Shown: piece by piece, positions 1-5,755 of the stretch
How positions within the stretch are numbered: position 1 is the first letter of the stretch
Layout of the letters: each line of letters starts with the position of its first letter
Assembly (NCBI GenBank): GCA_902803725.1
Contig: CADCRD010000139.1
Span: 1 to 5,755, forward strand
Source of the DNA: an uncultured Eubacteriales bacterium
GTDB lineage: Bacteria > Bacillota > Clostridia > Peptostreptococcales > Anaerovoracaceae
Length of the DNA: 5,755 bases
Reading direction: 5' to 3'
The notes under the pieces: generated by a model
The model's database searches: none
What the model was told of the DNA's origin: nothing
Seen by the model: only the letters and a program-made list of their open reading frames with translations
Program-made: the position numbers and the translations under genes

Positions 1-1326
1 ATAAAAGTGAACAAGGACTACGTCAGGGTGTCCGGCGCCAAGCTGAAGGCTGACGAGCTGAAGGCGTATGAGGATCTGGACAGCATCAAGTATATAATAC
101 CGGGCGATTCGAAGATCAATCTCGGCATGCCATATGATGAGTATCTGCAGACGCAGGGGTCTAAAGGTGTGCTGTCCGGTTCTCTGACTGATATATCGAA
201 TATAAAAAAGAGCGCCCTCAAATACGGACGCATGCCTGAAAACAAAAAGGAGATAGTCGTAGATGAGCTGGTGCTGAAGAGGATGCAAAAGGACGGAACG
301 GCCAAACAGGCAGGCTTTAATAAAGTCACGATGTTTTTGGGCAAGAATGTTGAACTTGATGCGGCAAACGATTTTATCATTGTCGGTATCACGGACAAAA
401 AGAGCCCGTGTATCTATACAGATCCCACCTTGTTCCTGAATATAGTCGCAAAGAGTATGAGCTCGGATCAGGCTGAAATGATGAATGAAGGGGACATGGC
501 GGATGACAGCGAATCAGACATCTATGTCGATGATGAATCCGGTGAGAATGAAGATGCTGACGGTGCGGTTCTGGCCGACTGCAATGACTATAATTTTTCC
601 GGCGGCGTTAAACCGAAAAAAGATTATGAAGTCGTTGTAAGCGATATGAACAAGGATACCATGAAGGTCGGAAAAAAGATCAGCCGCAAGGTCAATGGAC
701 ACAAGCTGAAAGTTGTCGGATATTATCATGAAGGCGATGAAGACTACCAGACTCTGATGCTGGTGAACAGCAATACATTCAGATACAGTGTAATTGAAAA
801 CAAAAAAGGCTTTGTTGCTTATGGGCCCAGCAAGGCGGCTATCAAAGAAGAACTGTCCATGGAAGATCTCAAGGTCGAAGACCCATATCAGCAGGCAAAG
901 AACAAATATGTAAAATCTAAGAGAAACAGCACCCGCAGCTCAGTCATCACAGCACTGATCATACTGGTGATATCGCTGATCGAGATATTCCTTATCATGA
1001 GAGCTTCATTCCTCTCGAGGATAAAGGAAGTGGGTGTTTACAGAGCCATAGGTGTGAAAAAGACGGATATTTACAGAATGTTCGTGGGCGAGATCATTGC
1101 GATAACTGTGCTTGCGGGGATCCCGGGTTATGCATTTGCCTGCTATGTAATAAGCAGGCTGACGGGCAACGAAACTATCGCAGGAGAATATATGCTGACA
1201 CCGGCTGTTATGCTGGCAGGATTTGCGATGATGTTCCTGTTCAATATAATATTCGGACTGCTGCCTGTAGCAAGAACGCTGAGGCAGGTGCCGGCTCAGA
1301 TACTGGCCAGAAACGATATCAACTGA
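1..1326 (+). CDS. ABC transporter permease, FtsX/MacB type (5' partial, C-terminal part)
   Basis: This is the C-terminal part of an FtsX-family ABC permease. The frame is open to the first base of the window; a GTG at position 7 has no ribosome binding site in view, and the protein has no N-terminal membrane segment here, so the real start lies upstream. Counting from the first codon, residues 1 to about 305 are a soluble extracytoplasmic domain of the MacB-core kind (with an EIVVDELVL motif near 84). Three membrane segments follow at about 314-337, 364-385 and 402-424. Between the first two is the family's conserved cytoplasmic loop, RIKEVGVYRAIGVKKTDIYR. The tail ends RQVPAQILARNDI, typical of FtsX C-termini. 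Residues 162-188 form an unusual acidic low-complexity insert. The partner ATPase would be expected upstream. Members either export lipids, peptides or drugs or transmit force to cell-wall enzymes; the substrate here is unknown. The family call is firm, the role is not. Confidence 0.9.
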   Translation: MKVNKDYVRVSGAKLKADELKAYEDLDSIKYIIPGDSKINLGMPYDEYLQTQGSKGVLSGSLTDISNIKKSALKYGRMPENKKEIVVDELVLKRMQKDGTAKQAGFNKVTMFLGKNVELDAANDFIIVGITDKKSPCIYTDPTLFLNIVAKSMSSDQAEMMNEGDMADDSESDIYVDDESGENEDADGAVLADCNDYNFSGGVKPKKDYEVVVSDMNKDTMKVGKKISRKVNGHKLKVVGYYHEGDEDYQTLMLVNSNTFRYSVIENKKGFVAYGPSKAAIKEELSMEDLKVEDPYQQAKNKYVKSKRNSTRSSVITALIILVISLIEIFLIMRASFLSRIKEVGVYRAIGVKKTDIYRMFVGEIIAITVLAGIPGYAFACYVISRLTGNETIAGEYMLTPAVMLAGFAMMFLFNIIFGLLPVARTLRQVPAQILARNDIN

Positions 1327-1352
1327 TCTAACTGAATTTCCGGAGGAGGAAA

Positions 1353-2090
1353 ATGCGCATAATAATATGTGATAAAAATTCGAAGGATGCTGAGAGCATG
1401 AGCAGCATCCTCAAAAAGAACAATATACTTTCAGCCGGCGCCATTGAGGTGCAGACTCTTGACAGCTGTGAACGGCTGCTGTTCGAACTTTCGGACGAGC
1501 CTGATGAAGCAGATGTCATAATCACTGAGGTCGGTTTCGGCGATAAGATGAACGGCATCGAAGCCATAAAAAGGCTCCGCAGTGTCGGATATTCGGGTGA
1601 AGTGATATTCCTTACGAACGACAGGGAGTCTGTGTTCGATTCATTCGAAGTAAGGCCGGCGAACTATCTGATAAAGGACTCACTCGGGGTCAGAAAGTTT
1701 GCAGAGACAATCGCGGATGCGCTGGAGCATGCAAAAAAGCGCAAAAGAGACGTGCTGACATTCGCCTGCGCAGGGGAAATAAAAAATATAGCAGTGGATG
1801 ATATCCTGTACTTTGAAGTGGTACAAAAGATCGTTGAGATCCACTATAATGAAGAAGTTTTCGAATTTTATTCGACCATGCAAAAGCTTGAGAATCAGCT
1901 TTACGGCAAGGGCTTTGTCCGGACACACAGATCATTTCTGGTCAACAAAGAACACATCTCGTATGTGATGGGAGATGAACTGGTTCTGGATAACGACGAG
2001 ATCGTTCCTCTGCATCAGAAATATGCAAAGAAACTGGGGATGGGCAAAGAGGCCGAAGATAAATCGGGAGATAAAAATGAAGAAAAGTAA
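1353..2090 (+). CDS. LytTR-family response regulator with atypical receiver (Glu in place of phosphoacceptor Asp)
   Basis: A 245-residue transcription regulator of the AgrA/LytR/VirR type, 26 bp after the permease. The start ATG follows a strong GGAGGAGG. Residues 1-125 are a receiver domain: one acidic-pocket residue is kept (D7) but its neighbour is K8 where Asp is usual; the phosphoacceptor position in IITEVGFGDKMNGIE is E59 instead of Asp; the conserved T88 (FLTND) and K108 (YLIKD) are present. Residues 134-235 are a LytTR DNA-binding domain, recognised by ILYFEV at 151-156 and FVRTHRSFLVNKEHI at 188-202. Family members bind paired direct repeats upstream of target promoters. No histidine kinase gene is in the window. 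E59 suggests either phosphorylation-independent activity or a constitutively active-like state; this is inference. The lysine/glutamate-rich last 15 residues lie largely in the stretch overlapped by the next gene. A simple local autoregulator of this operon is plausible. Confidence 0.93.
   Translation: MRIIICDKNSKDAESMSSILKKNNILSAGAIEVQTLDSCERLLFELSDEPDEADVIITEVGFGDKMNGIEAIKRLRSVGYSGEVIFLTNDRESVFDSFEVRPANYLIKDSLGVRKFAETIADALEHAKKRKRDVLTFACAGEIKNIAVDDILYFEVVQKIVEIHYNEEVFEFYSTMQKLENQLYGKGFVRTHRSFLVNKEHISYVMGDELVLDNDEIVPLHQKYAKKLGMGKEAEDKSGDKNEEK
2066..2070 (+). promoter_or_regulatory. Ribosome binding site inside the regulator gene
   Basis: GGGAG lies six bases before the ATG at 2077, within the last codons of the response regulator gene. 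It selects 2077 as the start of the next gene rather than an in-frame ATG at 1975. Starting at 2077 also puts a clean signal peptide at the N-terminus. The arrangement implies coupled translation of the two genes. Confidence 0.7.
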
Positions 2091-3081
2091 GTTGCCGGTT
2101 TTGATAATGGTGTTTGTGCTGGCTTTTGGCATTGTGCTTGGCAGCGCTATGGCAGAAGCTTCTGTTACATTGGAACCTCATAAGTATGCCCCGATAGCAC
2201 CGACGCACAGTGTGAACACTCAGCCATCTGGTGCTGCCGGCACACAGGAGGAAACGCAGGGCACAGAATCTGCTGAAGTTTCCCCGGAGATACCCGCTTC
2301 AGACAGGGAAGACCGTTCAACAAACATATGTGCAGATCCGCTGCATCAGTCGGACCCGGTTTGCGGACTGATCTCCTGGAACAATAAGGGGGCCGGTGAG
2401 TGGACAGCGAAGACTGCGGCCACGGTCAGAGATGTCAAACTGACTACGGTGGAAATGGCAAAGCGCCTTAAGAAAAATGATCTTCAGGCATATATAATAA
2501 AAAAGGCAAAAGCGCAGTTCCGCAACATGGAGACTAATACTCTGCTGAACAACATCTATGTCGTCTCTGTGTCTGATCTCAATGTACTCAGGCATCTGAG
2601 CCTTTCGGCCGGAAGCGTGAGCCTGACGGTCGCTCTTGGTCTCAGCCCTCAGGAGGGCGGCAAGGCCGAAGCTTATATACAGACAAGAATACATCTCGTG
2701 CATGAGGCTGAAAAAACGAAGAGCAGCAGTTCTTCAGAGGATCCGTCTGATGATGATTACGGAGAAGATATAGATACAGATGACAATAACTATGATGCCC
2801 TGGCAAAGCAAAGGGCTGCGGCGAAAAAAGCAAAGGAAAAGGCCGAAAAAGAGAGGCTAAAAAAGCTCACCGCACAGATCACCCCAAAGGAGAGGGAAAA
2901 GGATACTGATGTGGCAATGGCAGCTGATGAACCGACTCCGGTCAGGGAAGGACCCAGCACCGAAGGGATACTTCTCCTTATGGCGGCAACGGCCCTTGCA
3001 GCTGTTTTCGGCTGGCTTATCAGATCTGACCTTCGTGTGATGCGCTGGTACAGGCAAAAGAAAGCGCTGCGCAAACATTAA
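2077..3081 (+). CDS. Secreted protein with C-terminal membrane anchor, unrecognised family
   Basis: I do not recognise this 334-residue protein. It overlaps the regulator gene by 14 bp in another frame. Residues 1-26 are a signal peptide (KKSK, hydrophobic core, cleavage likely after SAMA). Residues 40-80 are a Pro/Thr/Ser/Glu-rich linker. Residues 83-212 look like a folded domain, starting with two cysteines (C85, C96) that could form a disulfide and containing alternating hydrophobic strands at 156-190. Residues 216-240 are Ser/Asp-rich and strongly acidic, followed by a Lys/Ala/Glu-rich helix at 241-275, probably a coiled coil. A membrane segment at 297-315 is followed by a basic tail (R316 to H334). 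The predicted topology is a large outside portion, one anchor and a short inside tail. Its place between a regulator, an ABC permease and a small membrane protein suggests an accessory or sensing subunit of that system; this is inference from context. Confidence 0.8.
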   Translation: MKKSKLPVLIMVFVLAFGIVLGSAMAEASVTLEPHKYAPIAPTHSVNTQPSGAAGTQEETQGTESAEVSPEIPASDREDRSTNICADPLHQSDPVCGLISWNNKGAGEWTAKTAATVRDVKLTTVEMAKRLKKNDLQAYIIKKAKAQFRNMETNTLLNNIYVVSVSDLNVLRHLSLSAGSVSLTVALGLSPQEGGKAEAYIQTRIHLVHEAEKTKSSSSSEDPSDDDYGEDIDTDDNNYDALAKQRAAAKKAKEKAEKERLKKLTAQITPKEREKDTDVAMAADEPTPVREGPSTEGILLLMAATALAAVFGWLIRSDLRVMRWYRQKKALRKH

Positions 3082-3087
3082 GAAACA

Positions 3088-3093
3088 GAGGGG
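3088..3093 (+). promoter_or_regulatory. Ribosome binding site of the 54-residue membrane protein gene
   Basis: GAGGGG stands seven bases before the ATG at 3101, in the 19 bp gap after the preceding stop codon. A well-placed Shine-Dalgarno sequence is the main reason for accepting this short reading frame as a gene. Confidence 0.65.
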
Positions 3094-3100
3094 AACAGCC

Positions 3101-3265
3101 ATGAATGTATGGACAATGGCAGGCATCATCGCTCTGATAGCGGTGGCAGTCCTGGGGTCAGTAATAAAATATATCACTTACAGCAGTCTGAAGGATCTGG
3201 AAGGCACGATCGACACGGAAAAAGATGAGGACGGAAAAAAAGGTCCAAAGGAAATTGGTGTTTGA
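3101..3265 (+). CDS. Small single-pass membrane protein, 54 residues
   Basis: A short gene, 19 bp after the secreted-protein gene and in the same operon. Residues 1-4 are followed by a hydrophobic segment at about 5-26 (MAGIIALIAVAVLGSVI), then KYITYSSLKDLEG and a highly charged tail (TEKDEDGKKGPK). This is the pattern of a small one-pass inner-membrane protein with a soluble, presumably cytoplasmic, tail; orientation is not certain, since no charged residue precedes the membrane segment. The reading frame is supported by a good ribosome binding site and by the sharp split between hydrophobic and charged halves. The TGA stop lies within the -35 box of the histidine promoter. I recognise no family. 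It could be an accessory subunit that stabilises the ABC permease or the neighbouring anchored protein, as many small operon-linked membrane proteins do, but nothing in the sequence proves this. Confidence 0.68.
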   Translation: MNVWTMAGIIALIAVAVLGSVIKYITYSSLKDLEGTIDTEKDEDGKKGPKEIGV

Positions 3266-3289
3266 CAAAATCATGTCATATGCTATAAT
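3262..3289 (+). promoter_or_regulatory. Sigma-A promoter of the his operon
   Basis: A perfect -35 TTGACA (3262-3267), a 16 bp spacer, and a perfect -10 TATAAT (3284-3289) carrying the extended -10 TG at 3281-3282. Transcription should start around 3296-3298, leaving a leader of about 48 nt before the hisZ start. The -35 box overlaps the stop codon of the upstream small gene. A promoter this close to consensus would be strong if unregulated, which fits a repressor site nearby. Confidence 0.88.
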
Positions 3290-3301
3290 GATACAGCACG
3301 A

Positions 3302-3327
3302 TATCACTTTAACGTAATAACGTGATA
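3302..3327 (+). promoter_or_regulatory. 26 bp inverted repeat in the hisZ leader, candidate operator
   Basis: The left arm TATCAC-t-TTA and right arm TAA-c-GTGATA are complementary at 9 of 10 positions around a 6-base centre (acgtaa). The dyad lies about 6 to 31 bases after the predicted transcription start and ends five bases before the ribosome binding site. It also contains two 8-base near-repeats, TAACGTAA and TAACGTGA (3310-3325). Position and symmetry suit a repressor operator. A TrpR-like HisR/YerC regulator is one candidate for Bacillota his operons, but I cannot match the motif. As RNA it could form a weak hairpin near the ribosome binding site. No U-run follows, so it is not a terminator. 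Confidence 0.6.
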
Positions 3328-3331
3328 AAGC

Positions 3332-3338
3332 AAAGGAG
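3332..3338 (+). promoter_or_regulatory. Ribosome binding site deciding the TTG start of hisZ
   Basis: AAAGGAG ends six bases before the TTG at 3345. No ATG or GTG start is better placed: the first in-frame ATG is codon 32, already inside the conserved HisZ N-terminus (GIYQKYGYKKFRM). The TTG start is therefore well supported. Confidence 0.8.
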
Positions 3339-3344
3339 AGATCA

Positions 3345-4502
3345 TTGGATACCGGAGAAATAAAGCTTAAGGCAGCTGAAGAGGCAACTTTAAGGCTGAG
3401 AGGCATTTATCAGAAATACGGATACAAGAAATTCCGTATGGGCAGATTTGAGGAGTATTCTCTTTATGCTGCCAATGCGGATTTTCTTAAGGGCGACAAG
3501 GTAATAACATTCACGGACCTGGACGGCAGATTGCTGGCCATGAAACCGGATGTTACGCTGTCGATCATAAAGAACAGCCGTGCAACGAAAGAGAACGGAG
3601 AGAAGTTCTATTACATAGAAAATGTTTACAGAGAAGATAAAGAAAGCAACAATTTCCGCGAAGTATCCCAGATGGGCCTGGAGTTCATAGGAAATGTGGA
3701 TGATTACGGTCTTACAGAGGTGCTGTCACTGGCGGCAAGGACACTGGCGGAGATCGATGATGAGTATATCCTCGAGATCTCTAATATGGAATTTGTCACT
3801 GAGCTGCTCGGGAGTATGAACCTTTCATATGATAACTATGTGCATATGCTGGCTCTCATCAGACAAAAGAACACTGACGGCATCAGAAAGATAGGGAAAC
3901 AGTGCGGTCTCAGAGAGGAGCAGATAGAAGTGCTGGCTCAGATCCCGGGACTTTACGGAGATGTGGATGATACGATAAAAAGGGCAAGAAAGCTGGTCGT
4001 GAATACACCGATGGCTGACGCGCTGGATCAGCTGCGTGATGTGTTAAAGGCGATGAATGAAATGGATGAGGGACGCAGGATACAGCTGGATCTGTCTATC
4101 GTCAATGATATAGATTACTACAATGGGATAATCTTCCGCGGTTTCATTAAGGGAGTCTCTTCAAATGTGCTTTCCGGAGGGCAGTATGACAGAGCCATGA
4201 AGATATTCGGCAGGCATGTCGGTGCTGTTGGATTTGCACTGTATCTGGATGAGCTTGGCAGGCTGGAAAGAGAAAAGCAGGAATTTGATGTTGATGTCTT
4301 GCTGATTTATGAAGAAGGTATGAAACCGTATCAGGTGGCGCAGGCGGTGGCAGGACTGAGAAAGCAGGGATATTCGGTCAGAGCGGATATCTGTGAGCCT
4401 GAAGGGTTAAAATACAAAGAGAAATATGTCGTATGCGAAACACTGTCAGGAGACTTTTCTGCTATAAATGCTGACAGAAAGACAGGAAAGGAGGAGGCGT
4501 AA
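3345..4502 (+). CDS. hisZ: ATP phosphoribosyltransferase regulatory subunit HisZ
   Basis: HisZ is a histidyl-tRNA synthetase paralogue that has lost aminoacylation. It binds short-form HisG to make the active, histidine-inhibited enzyme for the first step of histidine synthesis. The 385-residue length fits the family. The class II synthetase core is visible: LRGIYQKYGYKKF at 18-30, KPDVT at 68-72 (RPEGT in true synthetases), motif 2 around VYREDKESNNFREVSQMGLE (94-113), DIDYYNG at 255-261, and motif 3 from GGQYD (278-282) to GAVGFAL (293-299). In histidyl-tRNA synthetase the DYY motif is preceded by a catalytic Arg (RGLDYY); here the position is N254, as expected for HisZ. Residues 315-370 form a short alpha/beta C-terminal domain resembling part of the anticodon-binding domain. 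It is the first gene after the his promoter, starts at TTG, and its TAA overlaps the hisG ATG by one base. Confidence 0.95.
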   Translation: MDTGEIKLKAAEEATLRLRGIYQKYGYKKFRMGRFEEYSLYAANADFLKGDKVITFTDLDGRLLAMKPDVTLSIIKNSRATKENGEKFYYIENVYREDKESNNFREVSQMGLEFIGNVDDYGLTEVLSLAARTLAEIDDEYILEISNMEFVTELLGSMNLSYDNYVHMLALIRQKNTDGIRKIGKQCGLREEQIEVLAQIPGLYGDVDDTIKRARKLVVNTPMADALDQLRDVLKAMNEMDEGRRIQLDLSIVNDIDYYNGIIFRGFIKGVSSNVLSGGQYDRAMKIFGRHVGAVGFALYLDELGRLEREKQEFDVDVLLIYEEGMKPYQVAQAVAGLRKQGYSVRADICEPEGLKYKEKYVVCETLSGDFSAINADRKTGKEEA

Positions 4503-5134
4503 TGCTGAGCATAGCCCTTCCTAAAGGAAGACTGGGAGACAAAGTATATAACATGATGACTGCAGCGGGATATGAGTGCCCGGATTACGCGGACAATGAC
4601 CGCAAGCTGATCGTGGAGAGTCCTGATGCAGGTATGCGGTATCTGCTGGTAAAGCCCAGTGATGTAGCTGTTTATGTCGAGCATGCCGCAGCCGACATTG
4701 GAATAGTCGGCAAGGATATTCTGATGGAAAATGAACCGGACATTTACGAGCTTCTGGATCTTGGTATCGGCAAGTGCCGCATGTGCGTGGCCGGCCCTGT
4801 CGGGTTTGAATACGATCAGGAAAAGACACTGCGCGTGGCAACGAAATATGTTAACGTCGCGAAAAAACATTTCATGGAAGAAAATCGTGATATCGAGATC
4901 ATCAAGCTGAATGGCAGCATTGAACTGGGGCCGATACTCGGACTGACCGATGTGATCGTCGATATCGTTGAGACAGGCACCACTATAAAGGAAAACGATC
5001 TTGAGATCGTCGAGGCGTTCAAGGATATCAGCGCGCGCCTCATCGCGAACAAGGCGAGTTTTAAATTCAAGAACAAAGAGATCACGCAGATGACGGAAAA
5101 ACTGCGTGAGATCGTAAGAGGGGATAATGCATGA
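4502..5134 (+). CDS. hisG: ATP phosphoribosyltransferase catalytic subunit HisG, short form
   Basis: HisG joins ATP and PRPP to give N1-(5'-phosphoribosyl)-ATP, the committed and feedback-controlled step of histidine synthesis in the cytoplasm. At 210 residues it is the short form, which lacks the C-terminal regulatory ACT-like domain and needs HisZ, encoded directly upstream. Family motifs are clear: IALPKGRL at 4-11, VKPSDVAVYVEHAAADIGIVGKD at 50-72 in two adjoining blocks, LNGSIELGPILGL at 136-148, and the PRPP-binding loop DIVETGTTIKEN at 154-165, followed by ARLIANKASFK at 178-188. The start ATG has a full AAAGGAGG at 4487-4494 and shares one base with the hisZ stop. The 4-base ATGA overlap with hisC at the other end points to translational coupling along the operon. 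Confidence 0.97.
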   Translation: MLSIALPKGRLGDKVYNMMTAAGYECPDYADNDRKLIVESPDAGMRYLLVKPSDVAVYVEHAAADIGIVGKDILMENEPDIYELLDLGIGKCRMCVAGPVGFEYDQEKTLRVATKYVNVAKKHFMEENRDIEIIKLNGSIELGPILGLTDVIVDIVETGTTIKENDLEIVEAFKDISARLIANKASFKFKNKEITQMTEKLREIVRGDNA

Positions 5135-5755
5135 GCAGATTTCTGAAGGAACAATACAAAGACATGGAGCCATACACACCGGGCGAACAGCCAAAGGTGG
5201 AGGGTCTGATAAAACTGAATACGAATGAAAATCCATATCCGCCTTCACCGGAGGTGAACAGTATTTTAGACAGCGATGGGATAAGAAAGCTGGTGCGATA
5301 TCCGGATCCTCAGGCTGCTGAACTGATCAGTGCCATAGCGGAATTTTATGGTGTGGAAACCAGTCAGGTCGCCGTCGGAAACGGGTCGGATGAAATTCTC
5401 GCTTTTATCTATATGGCTTTTGGCAGGAAGATATATTATCCGGCGATCAGTTACGGATTTTATCCTGTATTCGCAAAAACCTTCATGTGCGAATGCGAGG
5501 CGGTCCCGCTGACGGATGATCTGAGGATCGATCCTGATGATTACAAAGGCCTTGACGGAACGATAATCATAGCAAATCCGAACGCACCGACAGGTATTGC
5601 ACTTTCAAGAGAAGATATCAGAGGAATACTTGAGGCGAATAAAGAAAATCTTGTAGTTATAGATGAGGCTTATGTGGACTTTGGAGCAGAGAGCAGCGTT
5701 CCGCTGTTAGACGAATACGACAACCTGGTCATAGTTCAGACGTATTCAAAGTCAC
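5131..5755 (+). CDS. hisC: Histidinol-phosphate aminotransferase HisC (3' partial)
   Basis: HisC is a PLP-dependent fold-type I aminotransferase. It converts imidazole-acetol phosphate and glutamate to histidinol phosphate and 2-oxoglutarate. The first 208 residues are present, roughly the first 60 percent of a typical 350-360-residue HisC. Visible motifs are IKLNTNENPYPPSP at 27-40 (the HisC N-terminal signature), RYPDP at 56-60, the cofactor phosphate region VGNGSDE at 82-88, ANPNAPTG at 148-155, VIDEAYVDF at 176-184, and TYSKS at 204-208 with K207 as the expected Schiff-base lysine, just before the window ends. The start ATG overlaps the hisG stop as ATGA and is preceded by AGAGGGG at 5117-5123. 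Some HisC enzymes also transaminate aromatic amino-acid precursors; the sequence cannot exclude that, but the operon position argues for the histidine role. Confidence 0.95.
   Translation, partial: MSRFLKEQYKDMEPYTPGEQPKVEGLIKLNTNENPYPPSPEVNSILDSDGIRKLVRYPDPQAAELISAIAEFYGVETSQVAVGNGSDEILAFIYMAFGRKIYYPAISYGFYPVFAKTFMCECEAVPLTDDLRIDPDDYKGLDGTIIIANPNAPTGIALSREDIRGILEANKENLVVIDEAYVDFGAESSVPLLDEYDNLVIVQTYSKS

Noticed and set aside
7..9. GTG at position 7 as the true start of the permease gene
   Set aside because: No ribosome binding site is visible, the frame is open to the window edge, and starting there would leave the permease without its N-terminal membrane segment.
1459..1464. TTGACA inside the response regulator gene as an internal promoter
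   Set aside because: No TATAAT-like hexamer lies 16-18 bases downstream, and the site is within well-conserved coding sequence.
1975..2076. Upstream in-frame ATG extension of the anchored protein gene
   Set aside because: The extra 34 residues (Trp/Arg-rich) lie inside the regulator gene and would bury the signal peptide. The ATG at 2077 has a ribosome binding site and gives a proper signal peptide.
3310..3325. LytTR binding site formed by the TAACGTAA/TAACGTGA repeats
   Set aside because: LytTR sites are two 9-base repeats with a GTT core and a start-to-start spacing of about two helical turns. These repeats abut at 8 bases and lack the GTT core.
3296..3344. T-box riboswitch in the hisZ leader
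   Set aside because: The leader is only about 48 nt after the predicted start site, with no terminator hairpin and no room for the specifier stem-loop and antiterminator.
3345..4502. Histidyl-tRNA synthetase rather than HisZ
   Set aside because: The catalytic Arg before the DYY motif is replaced by Asn (N254), the protein is shorter than typical HisRS, and it is coupled to short-form hisG.
4331..5248. Long antisense open frame (305 codons) on the - strand
   Set aside because: It runs opposite to hisZ, hisG and hisC, which have strong family motifs, and its translation is Cys/His/Phe-rich without any recognisable domain. It is a shadow of the sense coding bias.

Overview
The window looks like part of a Bacillota chromosome, most likely a clostridial (Eubacteriales-type) anaerobe. 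The reasons are moderate GC, frequent ATA/AGA/AGG codons, strong AGGAGG-type ribosome binding sites, a TTG start, a consensus sigma-A promoter, and the short-form HisG plus HisZ pair that is common in this phylum. Family or genus cannot be fixed from the sequence alone. All supported genes lie on the + strand, packed end to end, and no stretch over 300 bases lacks a gene.

Left half (1-3265): an apparent operon that enters from upstream. It holds the C-terminal part of an FtsX/MacB-type ABC transporter permease (cut by the window edge), a LytTR-family response regulator whose receiver has Glu instead of the phosphoacceptor Asp, an unrecognised secreted protein anchored by one C-terminal membrane segment, and a 54-residue single-pass membrane protein. 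The gaps are 26 bp, a 14 bp overlap and 19 bp, so co-transcription and partly coupled translation are likely. Three of the four products are predicted membrane proteins and the fourth a DNA-binding regulator, which suggests a cell-surface transport or sensing module. No substrate or signal can be named.

Junction (3262-3344): a near-consensus promoter (TTGACA, 16 bp, extended -10 TGCTATAAT) begins inside the last codons of the small membrane protein gene. Just downstream of the predicted transcription start is a 26 bp dyad, TATCAC...GTGATA, a candidate operator or leader hairpin. I see no factor-independent terminator here, so readthrough from the left operon is possible.

Right half (3345-5755): the start of a histidine biosynthesis operon, hisZ-hisG-hisC. 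HisZ and short HisG together form the ATP phosphoribosyltransferase that commits PRPP and ATP to histidine. HisC is the histidinol-phosphate aminotransferase of a later step and is cut by the window end one residue after its PLP lysine. hisZ/hisG overlap by 1 nt and hisG/hisC by 4 nt. The leader of about 50 nt is too short for a His T-box, so control probably acts at the dyad and by feedback on HisG. The most interesting material is the left operon with its atypical regulator and unrecognised membrane proteins.
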